A DNA stretch of 64,000 nt from Clostridiales bacterium (lineage in GTDB: Bacteria; Bacillota; Clostridia; Oscillospirales; Acutalibacteraceae): the NCBI GenBank assembly GCA_022799115.1, contig JAAWNT010000005.1, positions 1 to 64,000 on the forward strand. The letters run 5' to 3'. Positions 51,734 to 60,205 of this stretch are shown here, one piece after another. The notes below the pieces were generated by a model. That model was given only the letters and a program-made list of their open reading frames with translations. It ran no database searches and was not told where the DNA came from. Within the stretch, counting starts at the first letter, position 1, and the number at the start of each line of letters is the position of its first letter. Both the position numbers and the translations under genes were made by a program.

Positions 51734-52816
51734 CTAAGACCCATGCCTTTGATCCATCAATCGTATAAATTCATCAAACAGGAACATCGTGTCCCGGGGT
51801 CCACAGGACGCCTCCGGGTGGAACTGTACGGAAAAGGCCGGCATATGTAGATAGCGAATCCCCTCGTTTGTTCCGTCGTTGGCATTTACAAAGCTCTCCC
51901 GGGCTGATTTGGGCAGGCTTTCGCGCACGACTGCATATCCGTGGTTCTGGCTGGTAATGAATACGCGTCCGGTTGCCAAATCCTTGACCGGCTGGTTTCC
52001 TCCCCGATGTCCGTACTTGAGCTTTTCGGTAGAGGCTCCCTGAGACAACGCCAATAACTGATGCCCCAAACAGATGCCAAAGGTAGGAAGCCCGCTATCA
52101 CACAGTTTGGAAAGCTCCTCCACAATCCGGGGATTGTCCTGGGGATCACCGGGCCCGTTGCTCAGCATAAGACCGTCGGGCTTATGCCGTAAGATATTCT
52201 GGGCCGTGGCGCTTTGTGGCATACGTATGACCTCGCAATCCCGCTTGACCAGCTCTCGGACAATGTTCTCCTTGGCCCCAAAGTCCCACAGCACCACACG
52301 GCGGCGCTTTCCGGCTCCCTGAATCAGCGGCTCTTCAATGCTCACCGATTCCACCGCCCCGCGGATACTAAAATCGGACAGCTCCTTTTGAATCTGCCGC
52401 ACATCCGGTTTTTGGAACGTAATCCGGGCATTCATCACCCCTTGTTCCCGCAGGATCTTGGTAAGCGCCCGGGTATCGACGCCATATAGCCCCACCACGC
52501 CCTTTTCTTTTAAAAAGGTGTCAAGATCTCCCTCACTGCGAAAGTTAGAGGGGACTTGACACCATTCTCTTACAATATAAGCGGAGAGACGGGGAGCTCT
52601 GTTTTCAAAATCCGCGGGAATCACCCCGTAGTTGCCAATCAGGGGAAAGGTATGCACCACCATTTGTCCATAATAGCTGGGATCGGTCAGCGTCTCCAGG
52701 TAACCGGTCATCGCAGTGGTGAACACCGCCTCTCCCGTCACCTCACGGCGGGCCCCAAAGCTTTTGCCTTCAAACACCTCGCCGTTTTCCAAAATCAAAT
52801 AAATCGCTTGCTCCAT
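51734..52816 (-). CDS. carA: carbamoyl-phosphate synthase small (glutaminase) subunit
   Basis: Releases ammonia from glutamine for CarB, for pyrimidine and arginine synthesis. The 360-residue protein has the CarA N-terminal domain (LILENGEVFEGKSFGA, TGEAVFTTAMTGYLE) and a class I glutaminase domain with FGICLGHQLL (nucleophile Cys), GHRGGNQPVKD and FHPEASCGPRDT. The ATG at 52816 has GGAGG seven bases upstream. It follows the ANTAR regulator gene by 13 bases and precedes carB by about 80. Confidence 0.97.
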   Translation of the reverse strand: MEQAIYLILENGEVFEGKSFGARREVTGEAVFTTAMTGYLETLTDPSYYGQMVVHTFPLIGNYGVIPADFENRAPRLSAYIVREWCQVPSNFRSEGDLDTFLKEKGVVGLYGVDTRALTKILREQGVMNARITFQKPDVRQIQKELSDFSIRGAVESVSIEEPLIQGAGKRRRVVLWDFGAKENIVRELVKRDCEVIRMPQSATAQNILRHKPDGLMLSNGPGDPQDNPRIVEELSKLCDSGLPTFGICLGHQLLALSQGASTEKLKYGHRGGNQPVKDLATGRVFITSQNHGYAVVRESLPKSARESFVNANDGTNEGIRYLHMPAFSVQFHPEASCGPRDTMFLFDEFIRLMDQRHGS

Positions 52817-52829
52817 GACTCTTCCTCCG

Positions 52830-53399
52830 TCAGCCTTCATAGGTTTTTATGATATCCTCCGCGATCTGCCGCCTTGTCAGACGCGTGTCCATCGCTTGTT
52901 TTTCCAAATATCGGTGGGCCTCCTGTTCAGTCAGACGCCGATATTGAATCAAGGCGCATTTTGCCCGGTCCACCAGCTTGATCTCCTCGATCTTTTGCTG
53001 TAGCTTATTATTTTCACTTTTCAAGCCCAGCATACGCTTGCGGGAGGCCGTGGCGATCTTCAGCGTCTGATAAAACACCTGGCGGCTAACTGGCTTTGGT
53101 ACGATAAGCACGCCGTAATCCTCCACTTTTTCTGCAATTTCATCGGCCATCTCCGCTTTAACCAGCACCAATACGCTGGAATCCGAACTTTGGGTGACAG
53201 ACACCGCCAGCTCAAATCCGGATTCATCCCGCAGCGGCGTGTTTATCAGCACCAAGTCATATCCGTCCTGAATCATCGCCCGGCGCGCCTCTCCGCCATT
53301 GCTCACAGCCACCACCCGGTCAAAAGCCCTGGCCTTGAGCAAATCGGTTAAAAAGCTCTTTCCCTGATCCGTGCCCGCTACCACCAAAACGTGGTCCAT
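52830..53399 (-). CDS. ANTAR-domain RNA-binding regulator with degenerate receiver
   Basis: A 189-residue antiterminator-type protein. Residues 1-120 have the receiver fold, but the phosphoacceptor site reads LVLINTPLRD, with N53 where an aspartate is expected. The N-terminal acidic pair is also missing (VVAGTDQ), while the lysine in VPKPV is kept. A coiled-coil linker (about 125-145) leads into a C-terminal ANTAR domain with the pattern RLTEQEAHRYLEKQAMDTR and RQIAEDIIKTY. ANTAR proteins bind hexaloop RNA hairpins and stop terminators from forming. Its gene lies between glnA and carA, as in known clostridial glnA-antiterminator pairs. Predicted targets are the three leaders near 59.9, 60.2 and 63.8 kb. 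Confidence 0.92.
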   Translation of the reverse strand: MDHVLVVAGTDQGKSFLTDLLKARAFDRVVAVSNGGEARRAMIQDGYDLVLINTPLRDESGFELAVSVTQSSDSSVLVLVKAEMADEIAEKVEDYGVLIVPKPVSRQVFYQTLKIATASRKRMLGLKSENNKLQQKIEEIKLVDRAKCALIQYRRLTEQEAHRYLEKQAMDTRLTRRQIAEDIIKTYEG

Positions 53400-53443
53400 A
53401 CTCTCACCAGACTTTCTTTCTGCTTTTTGGAAAGAGGCTGCTT

Positions 53444-54763
53444 TTATATATTTACAAAGTAAAAATCATGATCGAATTGGTCCTGGTTTTCTACCTTTAC
53501 ATAGCGCTCCCACTGCGCCTGTTTTTCTTTGCAATAATTATCCAGCAAACGCTTGGGCACCACAGCCTTGACAAAATCGCTGTCAGCAGCCAGCCGGATC
53601 GCCTCTCCCAAAGTTTTTGGAAGCGTTCGTATGTCCCTGAGCTGTTCCCCGCTTGCCCGGTACAGATCAAAGTCGGAGGGAGGACACAGCGTTGCTCCTC
53701 TCTTGATTCCATCCAGTCCCGCCATCAAAAGCAGGGCAAAGGCAAGATGAGCGTTGCAGGAGGGATCGGGAGAGCGCAGCTCCATCCGGCTGTTTTCTCC
53801 TTCAGATGCTGGAATTCGGATGAGCTGAGAGCGGTTCTGGTGGGACCAAGTGACATATTTAGGAGCCTCAAACTCTCCAAATCTCCGATAGGAGTTGGGC
53901 AGAGGGTTCAAGAAAAGGGTAATTTCCGGAATTCTCTCCAGAATCCCCGCCATGAAGCTCTCCGCTTCCTGAGAATGCTCCGTTCCGGAGGTCTTAAACA
54001 GATTCACCCCGTCTTTAAAAAGGGAAAGATTGATATGCAGGCCGCTCCCGCTTTTGCCCGGCAGAGGTTTGGGTAAAAAGGTGGCATAAAGTCCGTTTCG
54101 GGCCGCGATATTGCGCACCACAGCGCGAAAGGTCACCAGGTTGTCGGCGGCGCTCAAAGCGTCGCTGTATTTAAAGTCAATTTCATTTTGCCCGGGGCCC
54201 TGCTCATGATGAGAGCTCTCCGGCCGGATTCCCATCTGTTCCAGCGAAAGGCAGATCTCCCGCCGCACGTTTTCCCCGCGATCCTTGGGGGCAATGTCGC
54301 AATAGCCCGCATGATCGTGGGGGATATTGGTAGGATAACCTTTTTCATCCGTTTCAAACAGATAAAATTCGCATTCCGAACCGATCTTACATGCATATCC
54401 CATGGATTCCGCCTGTCTTGCGGCGCGTTGCAGCAGGCTGCGGGCATTCCCCTCAAAGGGAGCGCCGTCGGGATACTTGACGTCGCAGAAGAACCGGATC
54501 ACCCGCCCCTGGGACGGACGCCAGGGCATGATGGATAAGGTGGCGGCATCCGGCACCACAAACAGGTCGGATTCGTCCACATGCATGAACCCGCGCACGG
54601 CAGAAGCGTCAAAGGAAATCCCTTTTTCAAACGCACGGGGCAGCTCCCCGGGCAGGATGGATATGTTTTTTTGCGTTCCAAAAATATCGCAAAACACCAG
54701 GCGGATAAACTTGACGTCGTTTTCCTCCACAAAGCGCAGCACTTCAGCGATGGTCTCTTTCAT
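53444..54763 (-). CDS. glnA: glutamine synthetase, type I
   Basis: ATP-dependent synthesis of glutamine from glutamate and ammonia. The 439-residue enzyme has the GSI layout: beta-grasp N-terminus with FIRLVFCDIFGTQKN, metal site GSECEFYLFE, HHEQGPGQNEIDF, GSGLHINLSL, and NSYRRFGEFEAPKYVTW in place of the usual NSYKRL stretch. It lacks the adenylylation insert of GSI-beta, so it is the alpha type, expected to be feedback controlled. The ATG at 54763 has GGGGG about eight bases upstream. The gene lies between the glutamate synthase genes and the ANTAR gene. Confidence 0.96.
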   Translation of the reverse strand: MKETIAEVLRFVEENDVKFIRLVFCDIFGTQKNISILPGELPRAFEKGISFDASAVRGFMHVDESDLFVVPDAATLSIMPWRPSQGRVIRFFCDVKYPDGAPFEGNARSLLQRAARQAESMGYACKIGSECEFYLFETDEKGYPTNIPHDHAGYCDIAPKDRGENVRREICLSLEQMGIRPESSHHEQGPGQNEIDFKYSDALSAADNLVTFRAVVRNIAARNGLYATFLPKPLPGKSGSGLHINLSLFKDGVNLFKTSGTEHSQEAESFMAGILERIPEITLFLNPLPNSYRRFGEFEAPKYVTWSHQNRSQLIRIPASEGENSRMELRSPDPSCNAHLAFALLLMAGLDGIKRGATLCPPSDFDLYRASGEQLRDIRTLPKTLGEAIRLAADSDFVKAVVPKRLLDNYCKEKQAQWERYVKVENQDQFDHDFYFVNI

Positions 54764-54816
54764 GGATTTAGCCCCCATTTCTCTAAAATCAACGTATGAT
54801 TCCCATTATACACCGC

Positions 54817-55539
54817 TTAATTTTGGGTATAAAGCTGTTTATATGGATTTTTTGTGTCAGGTTTGAGCAGATAAAAGGACTTACCGATTACCTGATCGAA
54901 ACTCTCTTGAAACAGGGAACAAAATTCCTGAAGCGGCTGACGGATGGCCGCTAATTCCCGTTCCCCACAGGGATAAGCCACCACCTGGGGCGGCAGATCG
55001 GGAGGCAGTTCCTCGCACCGTAGGTAAATGGCTCCACCGTGCATTCCGGTTCCACAGAAATTGCCTACCGGCACTTTTTGTCCGCAGTGAAGCCCCAGCA
55101 CAATAATCACGCCGCCTGCCTGGTATTCCCCCAAAAAACTGCCGGCGCGGCCGCCCACCACCAGCATGGGGATTTTATCCCGGTAAGCCTTCATATGAAT
55201 ACCAGCCCGGTAGCCTGTGTCTCCTTTTACAAAAATGCGGCCGCCCCGCATGGCGTAACCTGTGGCATCTCCGGCGCTGCCGTGCACCGTAATGGTCCCT
55301 TCGTTCATGGTATCCCCTGTGGCCTCCTGCACATTTCCATATACGGTGATCTCGCTGCCATCCAGATAGGCGCCCAGGGCATTGCCCGGCGTGCCGTGGA
55401 TCTCCAGTTTCTTTCCCTTGGATCCGCTGGCTATATAGCGCTGCCCCAGACAGTTTTCAATTCGAATCCTGCCGTCCTCTGCGCTGCGTAATCGTTGGTT
55501 TAACTCTTGAAAGGGCATTTGACCGGCGTCAATCTTCAT
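54817..55539 (-). CDS. glutamate synthase GXGXG domain protein
   Basis: A 240-residue protein equal to the C-terminal beta-helix (GXGXG) domain of the large glutamate synthase subunit, here a separate gene. It shows the repeated Gly-rich turns of the helix (GTPGNALGAYLDGSEI, GSAGDATGYAMRGG, GDTGYRAGIHMKAY). In full-length GltB this domain links the glutaminase and FMN parts. It overlaps the preceding FAD oxidoreductase gene by 11 bases and precedes glnA by 53. The ATG at 55539 has AGGTGG eight bases upstream. Confidence 0.92.
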   Translation of the reverse strand: MKIDAGQMPFQELNQRLRSAEDGRIRIENCLGQRYIASGSKGKKLEIHGTPGNALGAYLDGSEITVYGNVQEATGDTMNEGTITVHGSAGDATGYAMRGGRIFVKGDTGYRAGIHMKAYRDKIPMLVVGGRAGSFLGEYQAGGVIIVLGLHCGQKVPVGNFCGTGMHGGAIYLRCEELPPDLPPQVVAYPCGERELAAIRQPLQEFCSLFQESFDQVIGKSFYLLKPDTKNPYKQLYTQN

Positions 55540-56767
55540 CCTCAGCACCACCTAACATCTTATTTCGTTCCACCTTTGAAAAGGCCATCAACTGGGGTTT
55601 TTCTCGGATCAAGGCAAAGTCCACCGAACTCAGTGGAGTCCTGTTTCGGATCATAGCGGTATAAATGCCGCAGCGGGACACATCCCCAACCATCATATAT
55701 CCTTTGAGCAGATCGTCCTGCACAAACAGTTTTTTGTAAGCGTCCCCATCCTTGGAAAGCAGGGCTTTCCCCTGGGGAGATCCCGCCGTCGCCACATGCA
55801 ACCCAAAAAATCCAATGGAATTCATGGGGATGGCCCGGTCATACCGGCTGTCTCCTCCCGCCATATTGATTCCGGCGCATTCTCCCTGAAGATAGGCATT
55901 GGGAAGCAGCGCCAGCACCCGGGATTGTCCGGTAGTGATATCCAGGCTTTCGCTGCAATCTCCCGCAGCAAATACGTCGGGCAATGTAGTCGCGCAGCGG
56001 GTATCGGTCATAATTCCTCTGCCCGTCTTTCCTCCGGCTTCCGCGATGAGTTCTATATTGGGAGAAACGCCCACTGCCACCACCAGAATGTCAAAGGGGA
56101 GCCGGGTTCCGCTTTTCAGCGCCGCAGTATTTCCTTCAAACCGCTCCACTCCATCGGAGAGAAGAAAGTCTACGCCCTGTTTTTCAATATGGTCCTGCAT
56201 CCGCTTGGCGGCGTCCACATCCAGAATACTGGAAAGGATGTGGTCCGCCAGATCTACTACCGTGACATTCTGCGCCAGATGGCGGATCCCTTCGGCACAT
56301 TTTAGCCCAATGAGTCCGGCCCCCATGATAAGCACCCGGCTATTAGGCGTAAGAGCGGCCCCAAGCCGCAGCGCATCATCCAGGGACTGGAAAGTAAACC
56401 GTTTTTCCACCTGGCGGATTCCCTCAATGGGCGGGACAAAGGGGCGGGACCCGGTGGCCATCAGAAGCTTCTCATATTCAAGCGTGCGTCCGTCTGAAAG
56501 CAGAGCCTTATGCTCTTCAGGGATAATGCGGCAGACGGAAACCCCTGTGAGCAGTTCGCAGCGGTTTTCCTCGTAAAACCCATCGGGGCGGTACTTCATC
56601 CGCTGCCGGTCGGTTTCTCCCCGCAGTAAATAGGAGATCAGGGGCCGTGAATAGGTATGGTAGGGTTCCTCCGATACCAGGGTAATACTCCCTTCACGGT
56701 CCAGTTGGCGGATTCCCTCCACACAGCCTACCGCTGCGGTGGAATTCCCTATAATCACATAACGCAT
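55529..56767 (-). CDS. FAD/NAD(P)-dependent oxidoreductase of the split glutamate synthase
   Basis: A 412-residue pyridine nucleotide-disulfide type flavoprotein, probably the electron-input subunit. The FAD motif YVIIGNSTAAVGCVEGI lies at the N-terminus, a central NAD(P) motif reads VLIMGAGLIGLKCAEGI, and a second FAD motif reads DVFAAGDCSE. No redox CxxC pair is obvious. GTG at 56776 is in frame, but the ATG at 56767 has better spacing from AGGAG. It lies between the ferredoxin and GXGXG genes. Nitrite reductase-like and rubredoxin reductase-like flavoproteins share the fold, so its role here rests mainly on context. Confidence 0.9.
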   Translation of the reverse strand: MRYVIIGNSTAAVGCVEGIRQLDREGSITLVSEEPYHTYSRPLISYLLRGETDRQRMKYRPDGFYEENRCELLTGVSVCRIIPEEHKALLSDGRTLEYEKLLMATGSRPFVPPIEGIRQVEKRFTFQSLDDALRLGAALTPNSRVLIMGAGLIGLKCAEGIRHLAQNVTVVDLADHILSSILDVDAAKRMQDHIEKQGVDFLLSDGVERFEGNTAALKSGTRLPFDILVVAVGVSPNIELIAEAGGKTGRGIMTDTRCATTLPDVFAAGDCSESLDITTGQSRVLALLPNAYLQGECAGINMAGGDSRYDRAIPMNSIGFFGLHVATAGSPQGKALLSKDGDAYKKLFVQDDLLKGYMMVGDVSRCGIYTAMIRNRTPLSSVDFALIREKPQLMAFSKVERNKMLGGAEDED

Positions 56768-56772
56768 ATGTT

Positions 56773-57204
56773 TCACCTCTCCTCATACACGATGGCCCGG
56801 TTGGGACAGTGAGCCACACAAGCCGGCGAACCGTCGCTGTTTTTCAGGCAAAGTTCGCATTTTTGCACCACCCCGTCCTGGGACGGCATAATCGCCCCGT
56901 AGGGACAACTTAAAATGCAGGTGTAACAACCCACGCACTTTCCCTGATTAACGGCGATCACCCCGTCGTTTAATGTGAGGGCGCCGGTAATGCAGCTTTT
57001 CACACACAGCGGCTCGGCGCAGTGCCGGCAGGATACCGCAAAGCTCACCCCTTCTTTTCCCTCTTCAATCTGGATCCGGGGATGAATGGCGATTCCCTTT
57101 AGGGCCTTGGCCATATCGTCGATCCCGGAATTTGCAAAGGCACAATAATATTCGCAAAGATGGCACCCCAAGCACCAATCCTCATTGACATAGATTCGTT
57201 TCAT
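56773..57204 (-). CDS. four-cluster ferredoxin (HycB/HydN-like)
   Basis: A 143-residue electron carrier with sixteen cysteines arranged for four [4Fe-4S] clusters: CLGCHLCEYYC, CRHCAEPLCVKSC, CVGCYTCILSCP and CELCLKNS...CVAHCP. It would pass electrons between the FAD protein and the FMN synthase subunit. Its stop codon lies at the start of the FAD oxidoreductase gene, and it follows the FMN subunit gene by eight bases. Confidence 0.93.
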   Translation of the reverse strand: MKRIYVNEDWCLGCHLCEYYCAFANSGIDDMAKALKGIAIHPRIQIEEGKEGVSFAVSCRHCAEPLCVKSCITGALTLNDGVIAVNQGKCVGCYTCILSCPYGAIMPSQDGVVQKCELCLKNSDGSPACVAHCPNRAIVYEER

Positions 57205-57212
57205 ATTGTCCC

Positions 57213-58718
57213 CTACTCTCCCGCGTGTTTGATTCCCAGGATTTGCAGCTCTTTTTCATTGAGACCCACTCCCCGCAGCATCAGGCGGTTGCCCCGCAAG
57301 GCTTCAATAGAATTGATCCCCATGCCGCCCATCATCTCCTTAATCTCATGCTCCCAGGCTGTGATCAGATTCACAAGCCGTTCGCTGCCAACGTTGGGGT
57401 TTAACCGCTTGACCAGATCGGGCCGCTGGGTTGCAATCCCCCAATTGCATCTTCCCTGCTGGCAGCTTCGGCACAGGTGGCATCCCAAGGCCAGCAGCGC
57501 GCTGGTGGCAATGTATACTGCGTCCGCTCCCAAAGCGATCGCTTTTACCAAATCGGCGCTGCTGCGAATGCTGCCGCCCACAACAATGGATACGTTTCCC
57601 CGGATTCCCTCTTCTCTGAGCCGTTGGTCCACACTGGCAAGCGCCAACTCGATGGGAATGCCCACATTGTCCCGGATGCGGGTAGGCGCGGCCCCCGTGC
57701 CTCCCCGGAATCCGTCGATGGCGATGATATCCGCGCCGCTGCGGGCGATACCGCTGGCGATGGCGGCCACGTTATGCACCGCCGCCACCTTGACAATAAC
57801 CGGCTTTCTGTAGGCGGTGGCCTCCTTTAAGGAGTAAACCAGCTGGCGCAGATCCTCGATGGAATAAATGTCATGGTGAGGCGCTGGGGAGATGGCGTCG
57901 CTGCCCTCGGGAATCATACGCGTTTTGGAAACCTCCCCCACAATCTTGGCCCCGGGCAGGTGCCCGCCGATCCCCGGCTTGGCCCCCTGACCCATCTTAA
58001 TCTCAATCGCTGCCCCGGTTTCCAAATACTCCTTATGTACGCCAAACCGTCCGGACGCCACCTGGACAATGGTGTTTTTCCCATATTCATAAAAGTCTTC
58101 GTGCAGGCCGCCCTCGCCGGTATTGTAGTATATTCCCAGCTGTTGGGCTGCACGGGCAAGGCTTTCATGGGCGTTGTAACTGATGGACCCATAGCTCATT
58201 GCAGAAAACATCACCGGTACGGAAAGCTCTAAATGAGGTCCTAAATTGTTGATTAAATTCCCCGTTTCATCCCGCTCCACCCGTTCCGGCTTTTTGCCCA
58301 GAGTAACCTTGGTTTCCATGGGTTCCCGCAGAGGATCAATGGGAGGATTGGTTACCTGTGAGGCGTTGATTAGCATCTTATCCCAGTATACCGGGTACTG
58401 CTTAGGGGTGCCCATGGAGGACAACAGCACGCCGCCGCTGCCCGCCTGGCGGTAGATCTCTCCAATGCTATCTGAGGTCCAGTTGGCGTTAGCGCGGAAC
58501 GTGTGATCGCTTTTAACGATCTTCAGCGCTCTGGTAGGGCAAAGCGCTACACAGCGGTGGCAATTGACGCATTTGCTCTCGTCGGCGGTCATTTTTTTCA
58601 AGTCTTCCTCATAGCGGTGGACCTCGTTAGCGCATTGCCTTTCGCATACGCGGCAGGCGATGCAGCGATCCAGGTTGCGAATCACCTCAAATTCCGGATA
58701 CAAAAAATTTACTGGCAT
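57213..58718 (-). CDS. gltB: glutamate synthase FMN-binding subunit (archaeal-type GltB core)
   Basis: A 501-residue protein with an N-terminal two-cluster ferredoxin part (CIACRVCERQC, CVNCHRCVALCP) and the FMN/2-oxoglutarate synthase domain. It catalyses reductive transfer of ammonia to 2-oxoglutarate to give glutamate. Typical are AMSYGSISYNAHESLA, GEGGLHEDFYEYG, GAKPGIGGHLPGAK and GADIIAIDGFRGGTGAAP. The 3Fe-4S motif region is GCHLCRSCQQGRCNWGIATQ. The ATG at 58718 has AAGGAGG eight to nine bases upstream and overlaps the glutaminase gene by ten bases. Glutaminase and GXGXG domains are on separate genes. Confidence 0.95.
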   Translation of the reverse strand: MPVNFLYPEFEVIRNLDRCIACRVCERQCANEVHRYEEDLKKMTADESKCVNCHRCVALCPTRALKIVKSDHTFRANANWTSDSIGEIYRQAGSGGVLLSSMGTPKQYPVYWDKMLINASQVTNPPIDPLREPMETKVTLGKKPERVERDETGNLINNLGPHLELSVPVMFSAMSYGSISYNAHESLARAAQQLGIYYNTGEGGLHEDFYEYGKNTIVQVASGRFGVHKEYLETGAAIEIKMGQGAKPGIGGHLPGAKIVGEVSKTRMIPEGSDAISPAPHHDIYSIEDLRQLVYSLKEATAYRKPVIVKVAAVHNVAAIASGIARSGADIIAIDGFRGGTGAAPTRIRDNVGIPIELALASVDQRLREEGIRGNVSIVVGGSIRSSADLVKAIALGADAVYIATSALLALGCHLCRSCQQGRCNWGIATQRPDLVKRLNPNVGSERLVNLITAWEHEIKEMMGGMGINSIEALRGNRLMLRGVGLNEKELQILGIKHAGE

Positions 58719-59809
58719 CCGTTGACACCTCCTTGGAGCGTAACAATCACCGGTTCCCCGCCTTTTGGGGACCACAGCCGTTCAGGGGTCGGTTCCACAG
58801 CTCGTATGGCGCACTCTTCACTGGCCACATACACCATGTCTCCCTTTTCTCCAACCACCATAGAGCGCAGCTTGAGACGGTCGTTCAGAGCCATCATACC
58901 GCCCTCAAAGCCCAGCAGGATAGAGAATGGACCGGTAATCAGCAGACTGGGAAACGCATTTCGAAGGTAGGTAAGTTTTTCCCTCTCCTGAGGCGGCATC
59001 CGTTCGATGGTGGACCAGAATGGGGCCGCGATGACCGAGGCTACCTCCGTTAGCGTGAGCTTCTGCCTGCGATGCAGGTAATCGATCATATAGGTAATCA
59101 CCTCTGTGTCGGTAAGCAGAGTGCACTGGTACCCGAACATCTCAATGTACCGGCGATTTGCATCGTAAGAAGAAATTTCCCCATTGTGCACAATGGAGTA
59201 GTCCAGCATGGCAAACGGATGAGCGCCGCCCCACCAGCCGGGCGTATTGGTGGGGTATCGGCCATGAGCCGTCCAGCAATATCCGGCATACTCCTGAAGA
59301 CGGTAGAATTCACCCACGTCCTCTGGATATCCCACCGCCTTGAATACCCCCATGTTCTTTCCGCTGGAAAAGATGTAGGCGCCGTCGATCTGGGTATTAA
59401 CCCGGATGACACACCGGGCGGTATATTCTCGTTCATCCAGCTGGCTGTCTTTGAGCTTTGTCGGCAGAGGGCTGACGAAGTAACGCCAAATCAGCGGTTC
59501 ATCGGTGATCTGGGGCAGCTTTTTCACAGGGATTTTAGAAAGATTGATGACGTCAAAATGCCGCTCAATCAATTTTTCGCACCGTTCCTTGGCCTCCACA
59601 TCATTATAAAATATGTGAAACGCATAATAATCCTTATATTCCGGATAAATCCCATAACCGGCGAATCCACCGCCCAGCCCATTGCTGCGGTCATGCATAG
59701 TGGCGATGGACTTTATAATCGTATCTCCCCCCAGACGTTTGCCGCTTTTGGAAAAAATACCGGAAATCGCGCAACCGGAAGGAATTCTGACCTCTCCCTC
59801 TTTTTGCAT
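58709..59809 (-). CDS. class II glutamine amidotransferase subunit of the split glutamate synthase
   Basis: A 366-residue glutaminase, first gene of the train. The nucleophile is expected to be C13 in IPSGCAISGIFS, so the first twelve residues would have to be removed as in other Ntn glutaminases. Family segments are AHGRYPTNTPGWWGGAHPF, IVHNGEISSYDANRRY and LLTDTEVITYMID. It supplies ammonia to the FMN subunit. AAGGAGG lies seven bases before the ATG. Upstream is the hexaloop and terminator leader. Confidence 0.94.
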   Translation of the reverse strand: MQKEGEVRIPSGCAISGIFSKSGKRLGGDTIIKSIATMHDRSNGLGGGFAGYGIYPEYKDYYAFHIFYNDVEAKERCEKLIERHFDVINLSKIPVKKLPQITDEPLIWRYFVSPLPTKLKDSQLDEREYTARCVIRVNTQIDGAYIFSSGKNMGVFKAVGYPEDVGEFYRLQEYAGYCWTAHGRYPTNTPGWWGGAHPFAMLDYSIVHNGEISSYDANRRYIEMFGYQCTLLTDTEVITYMIDYLHRRQKLTLTEVASVIAAPFWSTIERMPPQEREKLTYLRNAFPSLLITGPFSILLGFEGGMMALNDRLKLRSMVVGEKGDMVYVASEECAIRAVEPTPERLWSPKGGEPVIVTLQGGVNGCQ

Positions 59810-59898
59810 ATCCCTGCCTCCTTACTCTCCAATTCATAATAACTCGGCGCTCAAAGAGCCGTCTCGTAACACATAAAAGCGCCGTTTAAGAACCATAA

Positions 59899-59955
59899 TA
59901 AAAAAGACGTTCATAAAAAGACGGAGCCATACGAGTCCGTTCCTTTTATGAACGC
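59899..59955 (-). terminator. leader terminator (attenuator) of the glt gene train
   Basis: On the minus strand, arms at 59936-59955 and 59906-59925 form a 20-position imperfect stem, followed by TTTTTT. It lies between the promoter and the first gene, with no gene ending here on that strand, so it acts as an attenuator. Its 5' arm begins with the GTTCAT that also closes the hexaloop hairpin just upstream. Confidence 0.85.
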
Positions 59956-59965
59956 CTTTGTTCAT
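59948..59965 (-). promoter_or_regulatory. A1/G4 hexaloop hairpin, predicted ANTAR site, glt leader
   Basis: On the minus strand ATGAAC, loop AAAGGC, GTTCAT: a six-base-pair stem with a six-base loop having A at position 1 and G at position 4, the pattern ANTAR domains recognise. It starts about at the predicted transcript start. Its 3' arm is shared with the terminator, so the two structures exclude each other. A second hexaloop, usual in known targets, is not clear. Confidence 0.7.
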
Positions 59966-59970
59966 GTTGT

Positions 59971-60000
59971 ATTATAGAATACTTTCTGGTTGCTTGTCAA
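59971..60000 (-). promoter_or_regulatory. promoter of the glt-gln-car gene train
   Basis: On the minus strand TTGACA (59995-60000), 18-base spacer, TATAAT (59971-59976). The palindrome TGGTTG-ACAAG-CAACCA (59987-60003) overlaps the -35 box and could be a protein site. Confidence 0.85.
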
Positions 60001-60120
60001 CCATTTGCATGATAATTTTTATCTTCCTGCAAAATAAGATTATTCTTCCGTCCGCGTTCGTGCATTTTGATGAATTCATGAGAATTATAAAAAAAATCTT
60101 GCAAAACTTTCAAATAAAGG

Positions 60121-60149
60121 TTGACAATCCACCCACAGCGGGCTATAAT
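60121..60149 (+). promoter_or_regulatory. promoter of asnA-glnN
   Basis: TTGACA (60121-60126), 17-base spacer, TATAAT (60144-60149), a consensus promoter. It is divergent from the glt promoter, about 120 bases away. Confidence 0.9.
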
Positions 60150-60161
60150 GCAAAGCGTAAT

Positions 60162-60175
60162 CAGCAAGGGCGCTG
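60162..60175 (+). promoter_or_regulatory. A1/G4 hexaloop hairpin, predicted ANTAR site, asnA leader
   Basis: CAGC, loop AAGGGC, GCTG: a four-base-pair stem with a hexaloop of the A1/G4 type, close to the predicted transcript start. GGGC-GCTG is also the 5' arm of the terminator that follows, so they are alternatives. Confidence 0.65.
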
Positions 60176-60205
60176 TAGGTGAGAACCTACGGCGCCTTTT
60201 CTTTT
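60168..60205 (+). terminator. leader terminator (attenuator) of asnA-glnN
   Basis: GGCGCTGTAGGT pairs with ACCTACGGCGCC around a GAGA loop, followed by TTTTCTTTT. It lies between the promoter and asnA, so it must be overcome for expression. Confidence 0.88.
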
